Source: Pomphorhynchus laevis
Taxonomy: Eukaryota > Acanthocephala > Palaeacanthocephala > Echinorhynchida > Pomphorhynchidae
Reading direction: 5' to 3'
NCBI GenBank assembly: GCA_012934845.2
Contig: WNNJ02000601.1
Location: forward strand, 124,001-188,000
DNA: 64,000 nucleotides
The notes beneath the pieces are model-generated. The model saw only the letters and a list, made by a program, of their open reading frames with translations, made no database searches and had not been told where the DNA came from. Position numbers and translations under genes: made by a program. This document shows positions 1 to 10,908 of the stretch, piece by piece; the first letter of the stretch is position 1, and each line of letters begins with the position of its first letter.

Positions 1-1
1 G

Positions 2-1252
2 CACAGCATTGTATCAGATGATTCATACAACGAATATCTGTGGGCAACAATATCTTCTCCTGATAGACAGAAACTAAAAATCGGTTTATTTTACCGATCT
101 CCGCGCTCCGCAACTGAAAAGATTGGCATCTCTTTACGACATCACCTAACAAGCTTATCACCGATCATTATCCTAGGAGACTTCAATATGCCTCATGTCA
201 ATTGGGACCTATATACTTCGACACATGGTTGTGATGTTGAATCATCCAATCTCCTTGATACGTTCAACTATCTCAATCTAACCCAGCATATTCACGAACC
301 CACTAGAAGGAGGAAGCAATCATCTGCCATTTTAGACCTCTGCTTATCACGAGGGGAACCCACAATTGATGAAATCTCTCTCAGCCCCCCTATTGGCCAC
401 AGTGATCATTGTGTCATTAGGCTGGCGCTTTCTGTCAGTCTCTTTAAAACAGCCCCCTCGGCAAAACCCGAATTGAATCCCTTCAAAGCGAATTTCGCAA
501 GTATGACGCAAGCTATTCGAAACATTCAATGGCCTAATCTATATGAAATTGGCATAGATCAGTGCTGGGAAAATTTCAAATCTACTTTGATCAATGCTCT
601 AAATTACTTCTTCCCTTTAAAACGTCAGCGCACATCCCACAAAACTCCCATTTGGTTTGACTCGCAGATTAAACAAATGATTAAGACAAGAGACAAAATT
701 TACAAAAAATTCAAAGAACAGAATTGTTCTTGGACCGATTACAAGGAATTACGAAATCAAGTTACGGCACTCAAACGTCAGAAACGCAGGTGCTTCGTTT
801 CCAATCTTTGTCGATCATCAAAAAGATATCCCAGTAAATTGTTCAAACATATCAGCTCATTAAAATCAACTACGTCTGAGATTAACTCTATATTTATGGA
901 AACCAGTGAGCTCACATCTGATGACAAAGTAATTGCCAATATTTTCCTAGATCAATTCACGCTAGAGAGTCCTACCTGTCAGTATTGCCCCAGATTCTCC
1001 ACTGCTCAATATCCGTGTTACGAATTTACTCCATTTGATAAATTTGAGGTTCTTAACGAACTTCTAAAGCTACCACGATCAATTGCGGCAGGACCAGACA
1101 ATATTCCTCCAATTCTTCTTCGGGAACTTGCACCAGTAATATATGAACCTTTACACACCATATTCGATTTCTCCTTGTCAACAGGCTGTATACCATCAGA
1201 TTGGAAATGTTCTATAATCCGACCTCTCTATAAAAAGGCGACCGTAATCTAG
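2..1252 (+). pseudogene. LINE-B1 ORF2, APE domain and linker (5' part)
   Basis: The open frame starts at or before base 2; the first ATG at 188 is internal, because coding similarity continues upstream (KIGLFYRSPRS and then LGDFN at about 170-190). APE motifs are LGDFNMP, the ILDLCLS block and the catalytic SDH (GHSDHCVIRL near 400-425). A basic linker and the RT-proximal block GPDNIPPILL follow. The frame closes at 1250-1252, just after DWKCSIIRPLYKK. RT continues in another frame from about 1238, so a single-base loss in the run near 1237 explains the break. Role: target nicking for target-primed reverse transcription. Confidence 0.88.
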
Positions 1253-2532
1253 CAAGCAACTATCGGCCCATAAGCCTTACCTGCGTTGCTTGTAAAGTGC
1301 TAGAGAAACTGCTTTTTAAACGAATCATCGGGCACCTAGAAGATAACCAAGTACTCTGCGACAACCAGCATGGTTTCTGCCCAGGAAGATCTACTGTCAC
1401 AAACCTCATACTTGCGAGGAGTGATTGGACCAGATATGCCGAGGCTGGAGTTAGTGTTGATGTTTTGTTTTTCGACCTCAGCAAAGCATTTGATCGGATA
1501 TACTATGATGTCCTCCTTATTACGCTGGAACAGTACGGCATCAGAGGAACCCTCCTTAATTGGATTAACTCCTTCCTTAGAAATCGGAAGATTACTGTAT
1601 TGGCTAATAAACAAATGTCAAAAACAAGAAATCCTGGACGCGGTGTTCCTCAGGGATCGGTACTCAGTCCATTGCTCTTCATTATTTACATCAACGAGCT
1701 TACTACAGTTATTTCGAGTCCATGTGGTTTATATGCCGACGACTTGAAAATTTGGCGACTAATAATCGATAGCCGAGATCAAATGATACTCCGGAGAGAC
1801 ATTGATAATATTAAGGTATGGTGTAATCAACGGGGACTGGTATTAAACCCCGATAAGTCAAAACATATGCGCATCGGACATCTACACATCAATTCATCAT
1901 ATACCATTGACGGAAGAGAAATTGAAACAGTTCTCCAATTTCAAGACCTTGGAGTGATCGTAAATAGAAGCTTATCGACCATCCCACATACCAGTCACAC
2001 AGTTGCTAAATGCCGTCGAATTTTAGGACTTATTAGAAGGACCATTGGCCAGCTTGACGCATCCAGTTTTAAGTTAATTTACAATGCTTATGTCTTATCT
2101 TTAATGAGATACGCTTCACCTGCCTATCACCCTCAAACTACGACAGAGATGAACCTGTACGAATCCATATTACGCAAGGCCACACATCTTGTACCCAGCC
2201 AACGCAAGCTCTCATTCATTTTTCGACTTCACGCACTTGGTGTGACCACAGTGAAGAAATCTTTAAAGTCCTCTGATTTAATGTTTGTGTGGACAGCGCT
2301 TAATGTTCAAAAAGGGCAGAGGGAACATGTTTGTCGCAAACTGTTCGAACTTCGAAATTCAAACAGATTGAGGGGACATCACCTCACGTTAAAGACCCAC
2401 ATTCGTCCACGAAGAAGATTTGACACAATTGTCAATCGAACGTGGAAAAGCTGGAATAAGCTACCAAGTCAAGTGGTTTCGGCCTCCAGTATTTTGTCCT
2501 TCAAGAGAAATCTGAAGAATGTACTAACTTAA
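1238..2532 (+). pseudogene. LINE-B1 ORF2, reverse transcriptase and C-terminal domain
   Basis: This continues the preceding APE frame after a one-base shift. RT blocks in order are YRPISLTCVACK, HGFCPGRSTVTNL, FFDLSKAFDRI, GVPQGSVLSPLLF and the catalytic YADD (about 1732-1743), followed by LNPDKSK and a thumb/C-terminal region ending SFKRNLKNVLT. All three catalytic aspartates appear to be present. The C-terminal GHHLTLKTH block recurs in LINE-B2 and LINE-B3 (GHKLCLKD, GHRLTLKH), which supports one family. Only the upstream frameshift separates it from a complete ORF2 within the window. Confidence 0.9.
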
Positions 2533-2654
2533 AACAATCGGATTTTCATTGATATTTTTTTTAACCCTGTACCCAGCCTGTACGAGCTCTACGCTCTTTT
2601 GCTGCTGTTGTATTTAATAATAATATTGGGCGGAAATCTGCAATCAAATAAAAT

Positions 2655-3044
2655 CATGAATTTGTTACTCTCGAAATTGGTTGCGACTCAGCGGATTGTG
2701 AATTATGGACAATTGTGAATGTCCCTTAGTCTTCGAGAAATAAAATTAAAACGACGCCGTTTTAATGTGGTTTCTGCACGGCTGCTAAATTAACAGTACT
2801 ATTCAACGTCAACTCAAAGGATCGGCCAACCAGACCATATATATCGAAAAATGTGATTGAACCTGTATTAAGGCCTTTAATACAAAACAACCAGTCTCGT
2901 GATTTGTCTGCAGAATTGGATGCGCCCGCTTGTGTCTCCTTGGATCCAGTTGTATCTACGCTCTCCCGTTGTAGTAATGAATGTGATAATGTAGACTGTC
3001 AACCTCAAACAATGGCAACATTTCTGAAAGGCGGACACAACTAG
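2655..3044 (+). pseudogene. ORF1 N-terminal relic with Cys-rich module
   Basis: Immediately after LINE-B1, in shifting frames, are GCDSADCELWTIV (about 2675-2715) and a degraded FN.GFCTAAKL block (about 2755-2790). These match the Cys-rich module at the N-terminus of ORF1 in several LINEs of this window (26458, 33330 and 57900). An open stretch from 2853 to 3044 is rich in Ser and Cys, as is usual for the ORF1 linker. It is probably the 5' remnant of another LINE; no ORF2 follows. The family is unknown and the frame is broken. Confidence 0.5.
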
Positions 3045-3599
3045 GCAAGAAAAAAATTATAAGAAACGAAAGACCTTTATAAGTCATTTAAAAAAACATC
3101 TTTCATTTTTTGCAGCATAGTGTAGGTAAAGTTTGAAATTAAAATTATTATTTTTTTTCAAAAAAATTAAAATTTGAATATTTTTCAAGTAAGTGTTCGG
3201 ATTAGTTAAAGATTATCACACAATGATAGCACATTATGTATCTACACCACATATAAGTTTTAGCTCGATACGACGTCTATTACGCTTCAGAGAAAATGTT
3301 CAATGTTTTGAACTTAAAAATAATTTTTCCTAAAAGAATCGATATGATAACCCATACTTTTTTTAATCTCACAACATCGACCATCTACCATTTAACATTT
3401 ACACAAAAACTTATGAATTGATTTATTCAGTATGTTAAAAAAATTTAAATTTTAATTTTTAAAATTAAAACAAAAATAATTAAAATTTCACCATTGCCCT
3501 TAATAATAACATTTTGTTGTAAAATCTAGAAAAATTTTTAAAAATACTGTTTGTCTAATCTTTCAGATTAAAAATCTTTCAGATTTTTTATTAATAATA
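3045..3599. other. AT-rich stretch without recognisable gene
   Basis: This is very AT-rich sequence with homopolymer runs. I see no open frame, RNA gene or repeat structure that I can support. It separates the relic at 2655-3044 from the HT-a fragment. Confidence 0.6.
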
Positions 3600-4221
3600 A
3601 TACAATAATTTATTTAACGTGGCAAATGCGTGCAAAATGCACGCTTACATGACCACTAACAAACAAAAAAAGAACATCAAAGGTCACAGGTAATTAGTTA
3701 ATTGTTGAAATGGAATTGGATTTGGCGTTTGAAGCACGGCATAGATGTTGATTGGCGGATATGAATAGACAGTTGATTCCACGAGAGAGGAGCAGACACA
3801 ACGAAGGAGCGGAAGCCAAAAATGGTAGAGTAGTATGGGACATGTAAAAGAAGGGAATTACGGGAACGCAGAGCACAATACACAGTACGAGAATTGTCGA
3901 GAAAAGGAAGGTTGAAAAATGAAGGGGTATGAGAAGTTATAAGGCGAAAAGCAATGATAAGAAGACGAATTTGAAAACGACAATAAATGGTAGGCAAACC
4001 AAGAGAAACAAGATGTTGGGATGTATGATCAAAACGACGAAGACGGAGGAGAACTCGGACGGCCGCGTTGATGATGCGTTGTAAAGGAAGAAGAGTGGAT
4101 TTAGGTGAGTTGGAAAATAGACTAAGACAGTAATCAAGTCTTGAGAAAAGAAGAGAAGATATGAGAGTCATACAAGGAAAATCGATCAATCTACGAACTT
4201 GACGGAGATTGCGAAGTATCT
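3600..4221 (-). mobile_element. HT-a LINE fragment, 3' end, 5'-truncated
   Basis: On the minus strand, an open frame at 4189-3698 encodes the RT C-terminal part, ending RQIQFHFNN. It matches the same segment of HT-a at 22327-22860. The 3' tail holds the family hairpin (GCGTGC..GCACGC, about 3625-3645) followed by GCCACGTTAAATAAAT. The fragment is 5'-truncated at about 4221, where it meets, head to head, the 5' end of the HT-b copy that starts at 4222. Confidence 0.85.
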
Positions 4222-5400
4222 TAAAAAAGTTTGAGATCTAAAGTAAATACAATCTAAAGTAAATACACAAATTACATATACATATACATCGACGACAACC
4301 ATCGACGACAACCATCGACGACAACCATCGACGACAACCATCGACGACAACCATCGACGACAACCATCGACGACAACCATCGACGACAACCATCGACGAC
4401 AACCATCGACGACAACCATCGACGACAACCATCGACGACAACCATCGACGACAACCATCGACGACAACCATCGACGACAACCATCGACGACAACCATCGA
4501 CGACAACCATCGACGACAACCATCGACCATCGACGACAACCATCGAACGACAACCATCGACGACAACCATCGACGACAACCATCGACGACAACCATCGAC
4601 GACAACCATCGACGACAACCATCGACGGCAACCATCGTTTATGGGAGGACGTAAGAAAACAACTAAGACCGACACCAACTATGGACAACTGCAAGTACAG
4701 TGCTCGATACACGACTGCAGCGTCTGGACAACAATCACCTGCGACAAGAATAAGGCTAAAGAAGACTTTGTAAAAGGTTTTTGTGCCAACAAACCAATAT
4801 GCAACCTTTCCAAGAAGTTGACGTGTTGGATATCAATATCCAACACGTCAACTCAAACTACCCCCGTCGTTTCTAATGTCCTTTCTCCACCCACCGACCC
4901 TGCCACCATATACACTTCCCATTCCATGTCATCTTCACTCCCCGACACCCCACGTCCCGTCCTTCCCGTCTCGTTTCTCAATAACTTGCATCCATCAATC
5001 AAAATCACCTCCACCAATCTCCACTATCCTTCCACTCATAACCTTTCCTCACATCGCTTGCCACCCTCTTTATTATCATTATCCTCTATATCTCCCGTCG
5101 TCAAACCAAATCTCTCCAAATCATCAACTGACAGCTCTTCTATCGTGATCTCACCTACTCACGTCAGTCGTCCTTCTTTACGGAAGCGCTTTGCTTCTCG
5201 CGAGCGTTGCGTCATTGTTACTAATATCACGGCTTCTAACTCCTTATCTCCACAAGCACGTCTGGACCACGATGTTTCCGCCTTCAGATCCATCCTCTCG
5301 TCTATTGTTCCTGCGGATAAACCATCCTTTTTCAAGGACATTTCTCCTGTCGCATTCATCCGTCTAAACAATTCTTCTCAACCTAATCCTTCCCAGCCTC
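4222..5400 (+). mobile_element. HT-b LINE 5' portion (5' UTR and ORF1)
   Basis: The 5' end reads AAAAAAGTTTGAGAT, then two copies of AATCTAAAGTAAATAC, the 13-bp tandem array and ORF1. The same order is seen at 63257-64000 and, degraded, at 33892-34090. At about 5400 the HT-b ORF1 stops matching and HT-a ORF1 sequence begins. The unit 4222-8815 is therefore a chimera, formed either by an HT-a insertion or by a template switch. Confidence 0.8.
4287..4635 (+). repeat. 13-bp tandem array in HT-b 5' UTR (about 26 units)
   Basis: The unit is CATCGACGACAAC, repeated almost perfectly, with two irregular units near 4525-4550. It ends 5 bp before the ATG of ORF1. Because 13 is not a multiple of 3, the reverse strand is open in all three frames and gives 13-residue repeats; these are artefacts. 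Copies elsewhere have about 14 units (63347-63530) and about 7 degraded units (33985-34080). The position resembles the repeated 5' UTR monomers that carry promoter activity in some LINEs; promoter function here is inferred. Confidence 0.9.
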
Positions 5401-5585
5401 CAACCAATATTAATTCTCTATCAAGCCCCATGCCATTTCCACTTCTATCTGCTCATCTGCCTCGACTCCTACCAGCTCTGTCCGTTACTACTTCCACGAA
5501 ATCGTTTTCCTTCGCACGATCGCTGTATCATCATATCAAACTTAAAGCTTTAAAAATCTGCTTCTCCACGATCTCGCCTCGATGA
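4641..5585 (+). pseudogene. HT-b ORF1 protein (chimeric 3' part)
   Basis: The frame starts with ATG right after the tandem array (MGGRKKTTKTDTNYG). Residues about 20-50 form a Cys-rich module (CSIHDCSVW followed by GFCAN). A long Ser/Thr/Pro-rich linker comes next, then a conserved domain from about residue 185 (RCVIVTNI, LDHDVSAFRSIL, AFIRLN). That block occurs in ORF1 of every HT copy and has counterparts in LINE-C and LINE-G. It presumably binds RNA, by analogy with CR1-type ORF1 proteins. After about residue 250 the sequence switches to HT-a ORF1 linker (TNINSLSSP), so the conserved domain is started a second time downstream in broken frames. Confidence 0.75.
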
Positions 5586-7395
5586 TGATGTATCTGCTTT
5601 CAGATCTATCCTAGCAATCATTCTACCTGACGATAACCCATCCCTCTTCAATAATATCGCTCCTGTATCCTTTATTCGTTAAAACAAAACCACTAAATCC
5701 AATCATCTCAGTCCTCCACTCTTAAAAATCGTTTTCCGACATAGTTCACATGCCTCATCGGTACTCTCCCAACTTTTTAAACTTCTTACCACTTCATTTA
5801 CTTGTCGTATCTTTCCTGAACGCTCCCCTTCTGATATTGCTCAGCTCAATTTAGCTCGCATTAAGAAACATCGACGTGAAACAAACGGTGAGTCATCTCT
5901 ATCAATCCGTAAAATCAACGGAAATTTTCACGTCCTACGCACGAGAACAAAAATCTGATGGCGTCTCGTCTCTCCCCCAGTCTTCTTTGCTAATCGATCT
6001 CGCTCCTGAACATAATTTTCGTCTTACTCTTTTTAACACTCGCTTCATTCTTCATAAAGCTGATCTACTTCTTGATATCTTCAATCAATTATCTATCGAT
6101 ATTCTCTGCATTACCGAATCCTGGCACTCCGACTCTCACGATCTTGCTATTCGTCGTCTATGTCGATATGGTTGTTCTTTAGTTGAATCAGCTCGTTCGA
6201 TTGTCTCTTCCACATTTACTGCTTCTAACTATGGCGGTATCGTTGCCATTGCTCGTCATCCAACGTCTCTACGTAAAATACATGCAAACATCCATTGCAC
6301 TTTTTTCAAATTGCTAATATGCAGCTCATCAACTCTTTTCCCTCTTGAACTTGTGATTGTATACCGTCAAGGGTCAGCGCCCCCTCACTTATGTGCTTTA
6401 GCGAACTTGCAGATCTACTTTCTCACTGTTCATTGTCTTATACTCTTTCATTTGTTCTTAGTGACTTTAACATTCGTCTTGATCGCTCGGCTGACTGTGA
6501 CTCTATCACTTTAACTAAGCTTTTCGATATCATTGCAATTCCTAAATGCTTCAAAGACTATACATCCTTGTCAATTGCTGATCCCGGTTTGTCCGATCAT
6601 TTCCTTGTCACTCTTACTCTTACTCGTCCCCCATCCTCCTCCACCTCCACCAATATCCACACCAAGTCGACCCTGGAAACTTCTCGATATCCCTATTCTC
6701 TGCACAGCCTTACCCAATTCTTCACTCTTTTCGATTCTACTTAAGTATATTTCTACCGATGATCTCTGTATTCTTTTTGATTCTGAACTTATGTCTATCA
6801 TCAATAACCTTCTCTCTAGTCGGCTCCGAAGTTCTCAGCGCTTGCGCCATGTTCCCTCGTTCGATTCTGACTGTAGTCTTTCTAAGCGTTGACTCAGTCA
6901 CTCTTTTCGTTTGTATAATCGCTTTCTTAAACGTTCTCCCAACTCACTCACTCCAAATCTCCGTGATTCCTACTTTTGTCTACGCTGTTCACATCTTATT
7001 CTTATACGTACTAAACGTACTATCTTTTGTCGAAATCAACTCGAGTCATATTCCAATTCTAAATCTCATTGGAAAATCTTAAAACAATTCTTTCACGATC
7101 ATCTACTTCTTGTAATATAAATCCTGATGAATTTTCTTCTTATCTACAAACTAAGCTATCTAATTTACTTTCCCTACTACCCGTAGCCCCCTTGTACCCA
7201 CTCTTCTCTTTAAATACTTCCCTCCCAGAACTATTCCACCTTCTTCCCGTTTCGTCTGATGAAGTTTCTTCGGTTCTGCTGTCATTACCTAATAAAACCT
7301 CTCCTTCTGACCCAATTCCCAACTCACTTGCTTAAAAATATCTGCTCCTCTATCTTCACCCTTCCTAACCACATTGTTCAACTTGTCCATCCGTA
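5585..7395 (+). pseudogene. HT-a ORF1 end and ORF2 APE domain, multiply frameshifted
   Basis: Conserved ORF1 pieces (LLKIVFRHSSHASSVLSQ-like, 5715-5770) are followed by APE pieces in at least three frames: FRLTLFNTRFIL and CITESWHSD (6018-6130), then LSDFNIRLDRS (about 6460-6490), then LSDHFLVTLTL (6590-6625). A linker and the first RT blocks (SLPNKTSPSDPIP, about 7285-7320) follow. Each change of frame corresponds to a small indel relative to the minus-strand HT-a copy. No functional product is expected. Confidence 0.75.
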
Positions 7396-7529
7396 GCCGT
7401 ACACCTGATTTACAGTCTGTCGAGAAGAGGTTCTTCTCGACACCTGATTCACAGTCTTGTTTTTTTTGTGGTCATGTAAGCGTGCGCTAGCACGCATTTG
7501 CCACGTTAAATAAATCTTTTTTTTACTCA
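7396..7529 (+). mobile_element. HT-b 3'-end fragment inserted in HT-a RT
   Basis: The sequence runs from CACCTGATT through the family 3' UTR, with the hairpin at 7480-7495 and the tail GCCACGTTAAATAAATC plus a T run. HT-a coding sequence stops before it (CCATCCGTAGCCG) and resumes after it (ACTCATCTCGCGCGATCA), with a deletion of RT between the two. A perfect inverted repeat (7419-7428 and 7432-7441, 10-bp arms, 3-nt loop) and a duplicated CACCTGATT.ACAGTCT flank the left end. Confidence 0.75.
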
Positions 7530-8720
7530 TCTCGCGCGATCATAAATTATGTAGTGTCATAGTTTCTCTTGATCTATCGTCTGCTTTTGACATCGTCGAT
7601 CACTCGATTCTTCTCCATCGCCTTCGTCATGATTATGGCTTCTCTTTACCCACTGTATCATGGTTTTCTTCATATCTATCAAACCGTACATTTCGCGTCT
7701 ATTCTAACTCTTCTCTCTCCCATCCTTCATCCATCCCGACCGGTGTTCCACAAGGCTCCGTATTAGGCCCTATGCTTTTCTATCTTCTTCTTGGTGACTT
7801 GTCTTCGATTTCTCATAAATTTAACTTCCATGTTATGCAATATGCTGATGACATTCTCATCTATGCTCACGCACCTGTTTATCGTATTCATGATCTTAGT
7901 GTTTCTGTTTCCTGCTGTCTTGTCTCAATTTCCAATAATCTTTCTTCCCTTCGCCTTTCTCTGAATCCTGATAAATCTAAAATTATGTGGATCCTACCTC
8001 GAAGCTTCGGCGTAGAACCTCCTTCCGTATCACTAAATTCTACAATTCTTCCTATCGTTGATAATCTCGTTTTCCTAGGCTTCCATTTCGACAACCGACT
8101 TTCACTTAAACATTTCGTTAGTGATAAAGTACGCTCATCTACCTTGATACTCCGCAATCTCCGTCAAGTTCGTAGATTGATCGATTTTCCTTCTTTTATG
8201 ACTTTCATATCTTCTCTCCTTTTTTCTAGACTCGATTTTTGTCTTAGTTCATTTTCCAACTCACCTAAATCCAGCCTTCTTCCCCTACAACGCATCGTCA
8301 ACGCAGCCGGCCGAACTCTCCTCCGTCTTCGTCGTTTTAATCATACATCCTAACATCTTGTTTCTCTCGATTTGCCTATAATTTATTTTTGTGTTCAAAT
8401 TCGTCTTCTTATCGTTGCTTTCCGCCTTGTAACTTTTCATACCCCTTCATTTCTCAACCCTTCTTTTCTTGAAAATTATCGTCCTGTTTACTGTTCCTTG
8501 CGTTCCTGTATTTCCCTTCTTTTACATGTCCCAAACTACTCTACCTCATTTGGATTCCGCTCCTTCTTGGTGGCTGCTCCTCTATCGTGGAATCATCCGC
8601 CCATTCATATATGCCTATCAACTTCCTTGCCATGCTTCAAACGCCAAAACCGACTTCCTTGCCATGCTTCAAACGCCAAAACCGACTTCCTTGCCATGCT
8701 TCAAACTCCAAATCCGATAC
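7530..8720 (+). pseudogene. HT-a reverse transcriptase, 3' half
   Basis: RT blocks are LDLSSAFDIVDHS (7570-7605, broken frame), GVPQGSV-like (about 7743-7765), the catalytic MQYADDILIYAHAP (about 7834-7875), LNPDKSKIMWI and FLGFHFDNRLSLK. The C-terminal region is spread over 8160-8720. The frame breaks at 7766, 8353 and elsewhere. YADD is intact, but the protein is not. Confidence 0.8.
8621..8713 (+). repeat. 32-bp tandem triplication near HT-a 3' end
   Basis: Three consecutive units start ACTTCCTTGCCATGCTTCAA (8621, 8653 and 8685), the third one partial. The other HT-a copies (3730 and 22380 regions) have a single unit, so this is a local expansion in this copy. Confidence 0.85.
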
Positions 8721-8829
8721 TATTTAAACAATTTATCTGCTTGACTTTTTATTTCCCTGTGAACTTGTAAGCGTGCAGCTGGCACGCATTTGCCACGTTA
8801 AATAAATTTGTATTATTAGCAAATAAAAG

Positions 8830-9590
8830 ATGCAAAAGATACAGGGGGAGGAGATATGTTAGGTTTAGGGTGAGGATCCACATTATTTTAGACTTGTCTG
8901 GGTTTAGAACGAGACGGAGATTGGAGAGACGTTTTTAGATAGTAGAAAGACAATTCGAGACAGAAATGACGATATCGTGTATGCGATGGGTGGGTGCATG
9001 AGCATATATGATGATGTCATCGGCGTATTGCATGACGTTAAGGGAGTAAGGTTTGATAAACTGAGAGAGATCGTCGAGTAAAAGAGTGAAAAGCATGGGT
9101 CCTAGGACTGAATCTTGCGGGACCCCGCAAAAAATAGGGATGGGAGGGGAGGATGATGAATTAGAACATACTCGAAATGAACGGTCGGATAGATATGTGG
9201 CAAACCATGCTATGTTTAGGAAGAAAAGCCGTAATCATAACGAAGTCAAGAAGTATGGAGTGGTCGATTATGTCGTAGGCGGAGGAGATGTCAAGGTAGA
9301 TAAGAACAATATATAGAGCCTTGTCACGAGAAATGAGTAGGTTGTTGTAAATTTCATGCATGCGATTTCGGTGGAGTGATTAGAACGGAAAGCGGATTGG
9401 AAAAGAGGGTAATGATTGAATGAAGAAATATGTACGTCGTGGGACGAGTGAAATGGGGCAATAGCTAGAAGGATGGAAGGTTTCGAGCGATTGTTTCTCA
9501 AGGAGTGGAAGAACGATGGCGGATTTTAAGTGTAAATGGAATATACGACTGCGGATGGCGAGTTAAACAAGGTTGTGAGAATCCCCATCC
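8830..9590 (-). mobile_element. HT-b internal fragment (RT region), both ends truncated
   Basis: On the minus strand the sequence matches HT-b RT: the block with LDISSAYDIIDHS (near 9280-9260), the GVPQ-like segment (about 9130-9100), the catalytic region (about 9040-9000) and LNPDKSK-like sequence near 8900. It lacks the family 3' hairpin because it stops where the HT-a tail begins, and its 5' edge fades near 9590. Frames are broken. Confidence 0.75.
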
Positions 9591-9896
9591 ATGCGAGCAA
9601 TGGATTCATTGTTTAGTCATTATAGATTTAATGCCATAATAGTCATCCAAATTGTCTACATTATGCATAGTATAGTATCACTTCAATGTTAAAAGTAGTA
9701 AACTTAAAGAAAGCGTTAAAATGACGAAGTAATTTTAAAAATAAGTTTTTAATTGTTATATTTAATATTTTGAATTGAAGTTTTTAGCGTTTTCAACGCT
9801 ATTTAACATTAGTCCAACCATCTAAAATGGTAACAATAGCAATAACTCAAATTCAAAATCACTGGAGAAAAACGAAAATTTCATCGTACAAGCATG
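9591..9896. other. Non-coding stretch downstream of EMC2
   Basis: AT-rich sequence lies between the HT-b fragment and the EMC2 stop codon. It should contain the EMC2 3' UTR (minus strand). A small inverted repeat, AGCGTT..AACGCT, lies near 9785-9800. I see no convincing AATAAA signal. Confidence 0.5.
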
Positions 9897-10484
9897 TTAG
9901 TACTCTATTGACTTTATGAATTTGTCAACACATACAGATAATTTACATGGTTGGCAAAGACTCTTTAATTGCAGTTTCGCCCACGCAAATACACTAATGT
10001 TATCTGATTGAGTTTCTGTACGTCTTAATCTTGAACAACACACTAAAATACCGAACAAGGGTCTTATCCATTTGGGACAAAGCCTGTTTGCGTAAATGAA
10101 GTATTGCCGGGCAGATCGAATTCTCTGTTGATCAGGATTGCCACTGTATTGGATTTCAGCATAGCGACATATGATGTGTCGATTATCAGGCATATGTAAA
10201 ATAACTTCTTCGAGACAGTATGCAGCGTTTGATAGCTTCCATTCATTACAGTACAGGTTGGCCAACACCATCCATGATTCGTGATCTGCTTGAAACTGTG
10301 AAAGGTGATCAACTAGCGTGGAAATCGCTCGCTCATTTCCAGTTTCTCCACCATTGGTTCCATTTTCACTCGACATGCATATGTTATTAAGAATAATATT
10401 GATCTGCCGTTTACGACTTATAAGATCCAACGGGTCCTCTTCGACTAGTGCTTCATAACCTTCGACAGCATTCTTCAAATCGCC
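9897..10484 (-). CDS. EMC2: EMC2, ER membrane complex subunit 2 (TPR protein), exon 2
   Basis: This exon encodes 195 residues and a TAA stop (9897-9899). It starts GDLKNAVEGYEALVEEDP and continues with DHESWMVLANLYCNEWKLSNAAYCLEE and then an AEIQYSGNPDQQRIRSARQYF-type repeat. These align by eye with the TPR helices of EMC2/TTC35. The acceptor is TTTTTGTTAG before GGC at 10484, phase 0, and the donor of exon 1 is also phase 0. The two exons together give about 289 residues; animal EMC2 is about 300. EMC2 is the cytosolic TPR scaffold of the ER membrane complex, which inserts transmembrane helices into the ER membrane. It is the only clear host gene in the window. Confidence 0.85.
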   Translation of the reverse strand, partial: GDLKNAVEGYEALVEEDPLDLISRKRQINIILNNICMSSENGTNGGETGNERAISTLVDHLSQFQADHESWMVLANLYCNEWKLSNAAYCLEEVILHMPDNRHIICRYAEIQYSGNPDQQRIRSARQYFIYANRLCPKWIRPLFGILVCCSRLRRTETQSDNISVFAWAKLQLKSLCQPCKLSVCVDKFIKSIEY

Positions 10485-10908
10485 CTAACAAAAATAAAAC
10501 AGCATAAATAAAATAATTATTATAGCCTGTTTATTAGCCGTTACAATTCGACAATAAATTAATTGATTTATAATAAATTGAAATTCAATAAATATTTGCG
10601 AGAGATTAATGACATTTTATTATTTTATTTTAATTTATATTTTGATCGGACAAAACATACTTTGGGCAATGCCTTGTCCAAAGTCAATAAAGTCAATTTT
10701 TATGAATTGACTAATAAATAACAGACGAAAGATAATAAAAAGATCAGAATTCATTTAATTTAATCATTTATAATGATATAGACTCAAAAATACATTAATT
10801 TTAAACGTTTCAATCCATAATTTTTCGTAGTTTAAACTCACAAATGGTAAAATCGTTTTGAAATCGTTTTAAAATGTTTCTCCGTGCATTTTTTATTATT
10901 ATATTAGC

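Larger units (their letters stand above)
1..2640 (+). mobile_element. LINE-B1, CR1/jockey-like non-LTR retrotransposon, 5' end outside window
   Basis: Reading is open from base 2 through an AP-endonuclease (APE) domain, a linker and a reverse transcriptase, followed by a short 3' UTR and a TAATAATAAT-like tail near 2610-2630. This is the ORF2 layout of CR1/jockey-superfamily LINEs. The same family occurs as LINE-B2 (58200-62840, minus) and LINE-B3 (40095-40975, minus). The left end, with ORF1 and the start of APE, lies outside the window. One base loss near 1237 breaks ORF2, so the copy is dead or old. Confidence 0.9.
5400..8815 (+). mobile_element. HT-a LINE copy, 5'-truncated or fused, with internal insertion
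   Basis: This stretch matches the minus-strand HT-a copy (22259-25900) from the ORF1 linker to the 3' hairpin at 8771-8787. The middle of RT (about 130 codons) is missing at about 7396-7530, where an HT-b 3' fragment sits. Numerous frameshifts and stops make it a relic. The 3' end GCCACGTTAAATAAAT near 8800 abuts an HT-b fragment in the opposite orientation (8830-9590). Confidence 0.82.

Noticed and set aside
4186-4712. Several long minus-strand frames made of 13-residue repeats (MVVVDGCRRWLSS type)
   Set aside because: They are the three reverse frames of the 13-bp array, open only because 13 is not a multiple of 3. No conserved ends, and the array is the 5' UTR of an element on the other strand. 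The same holds at 63289-63609.
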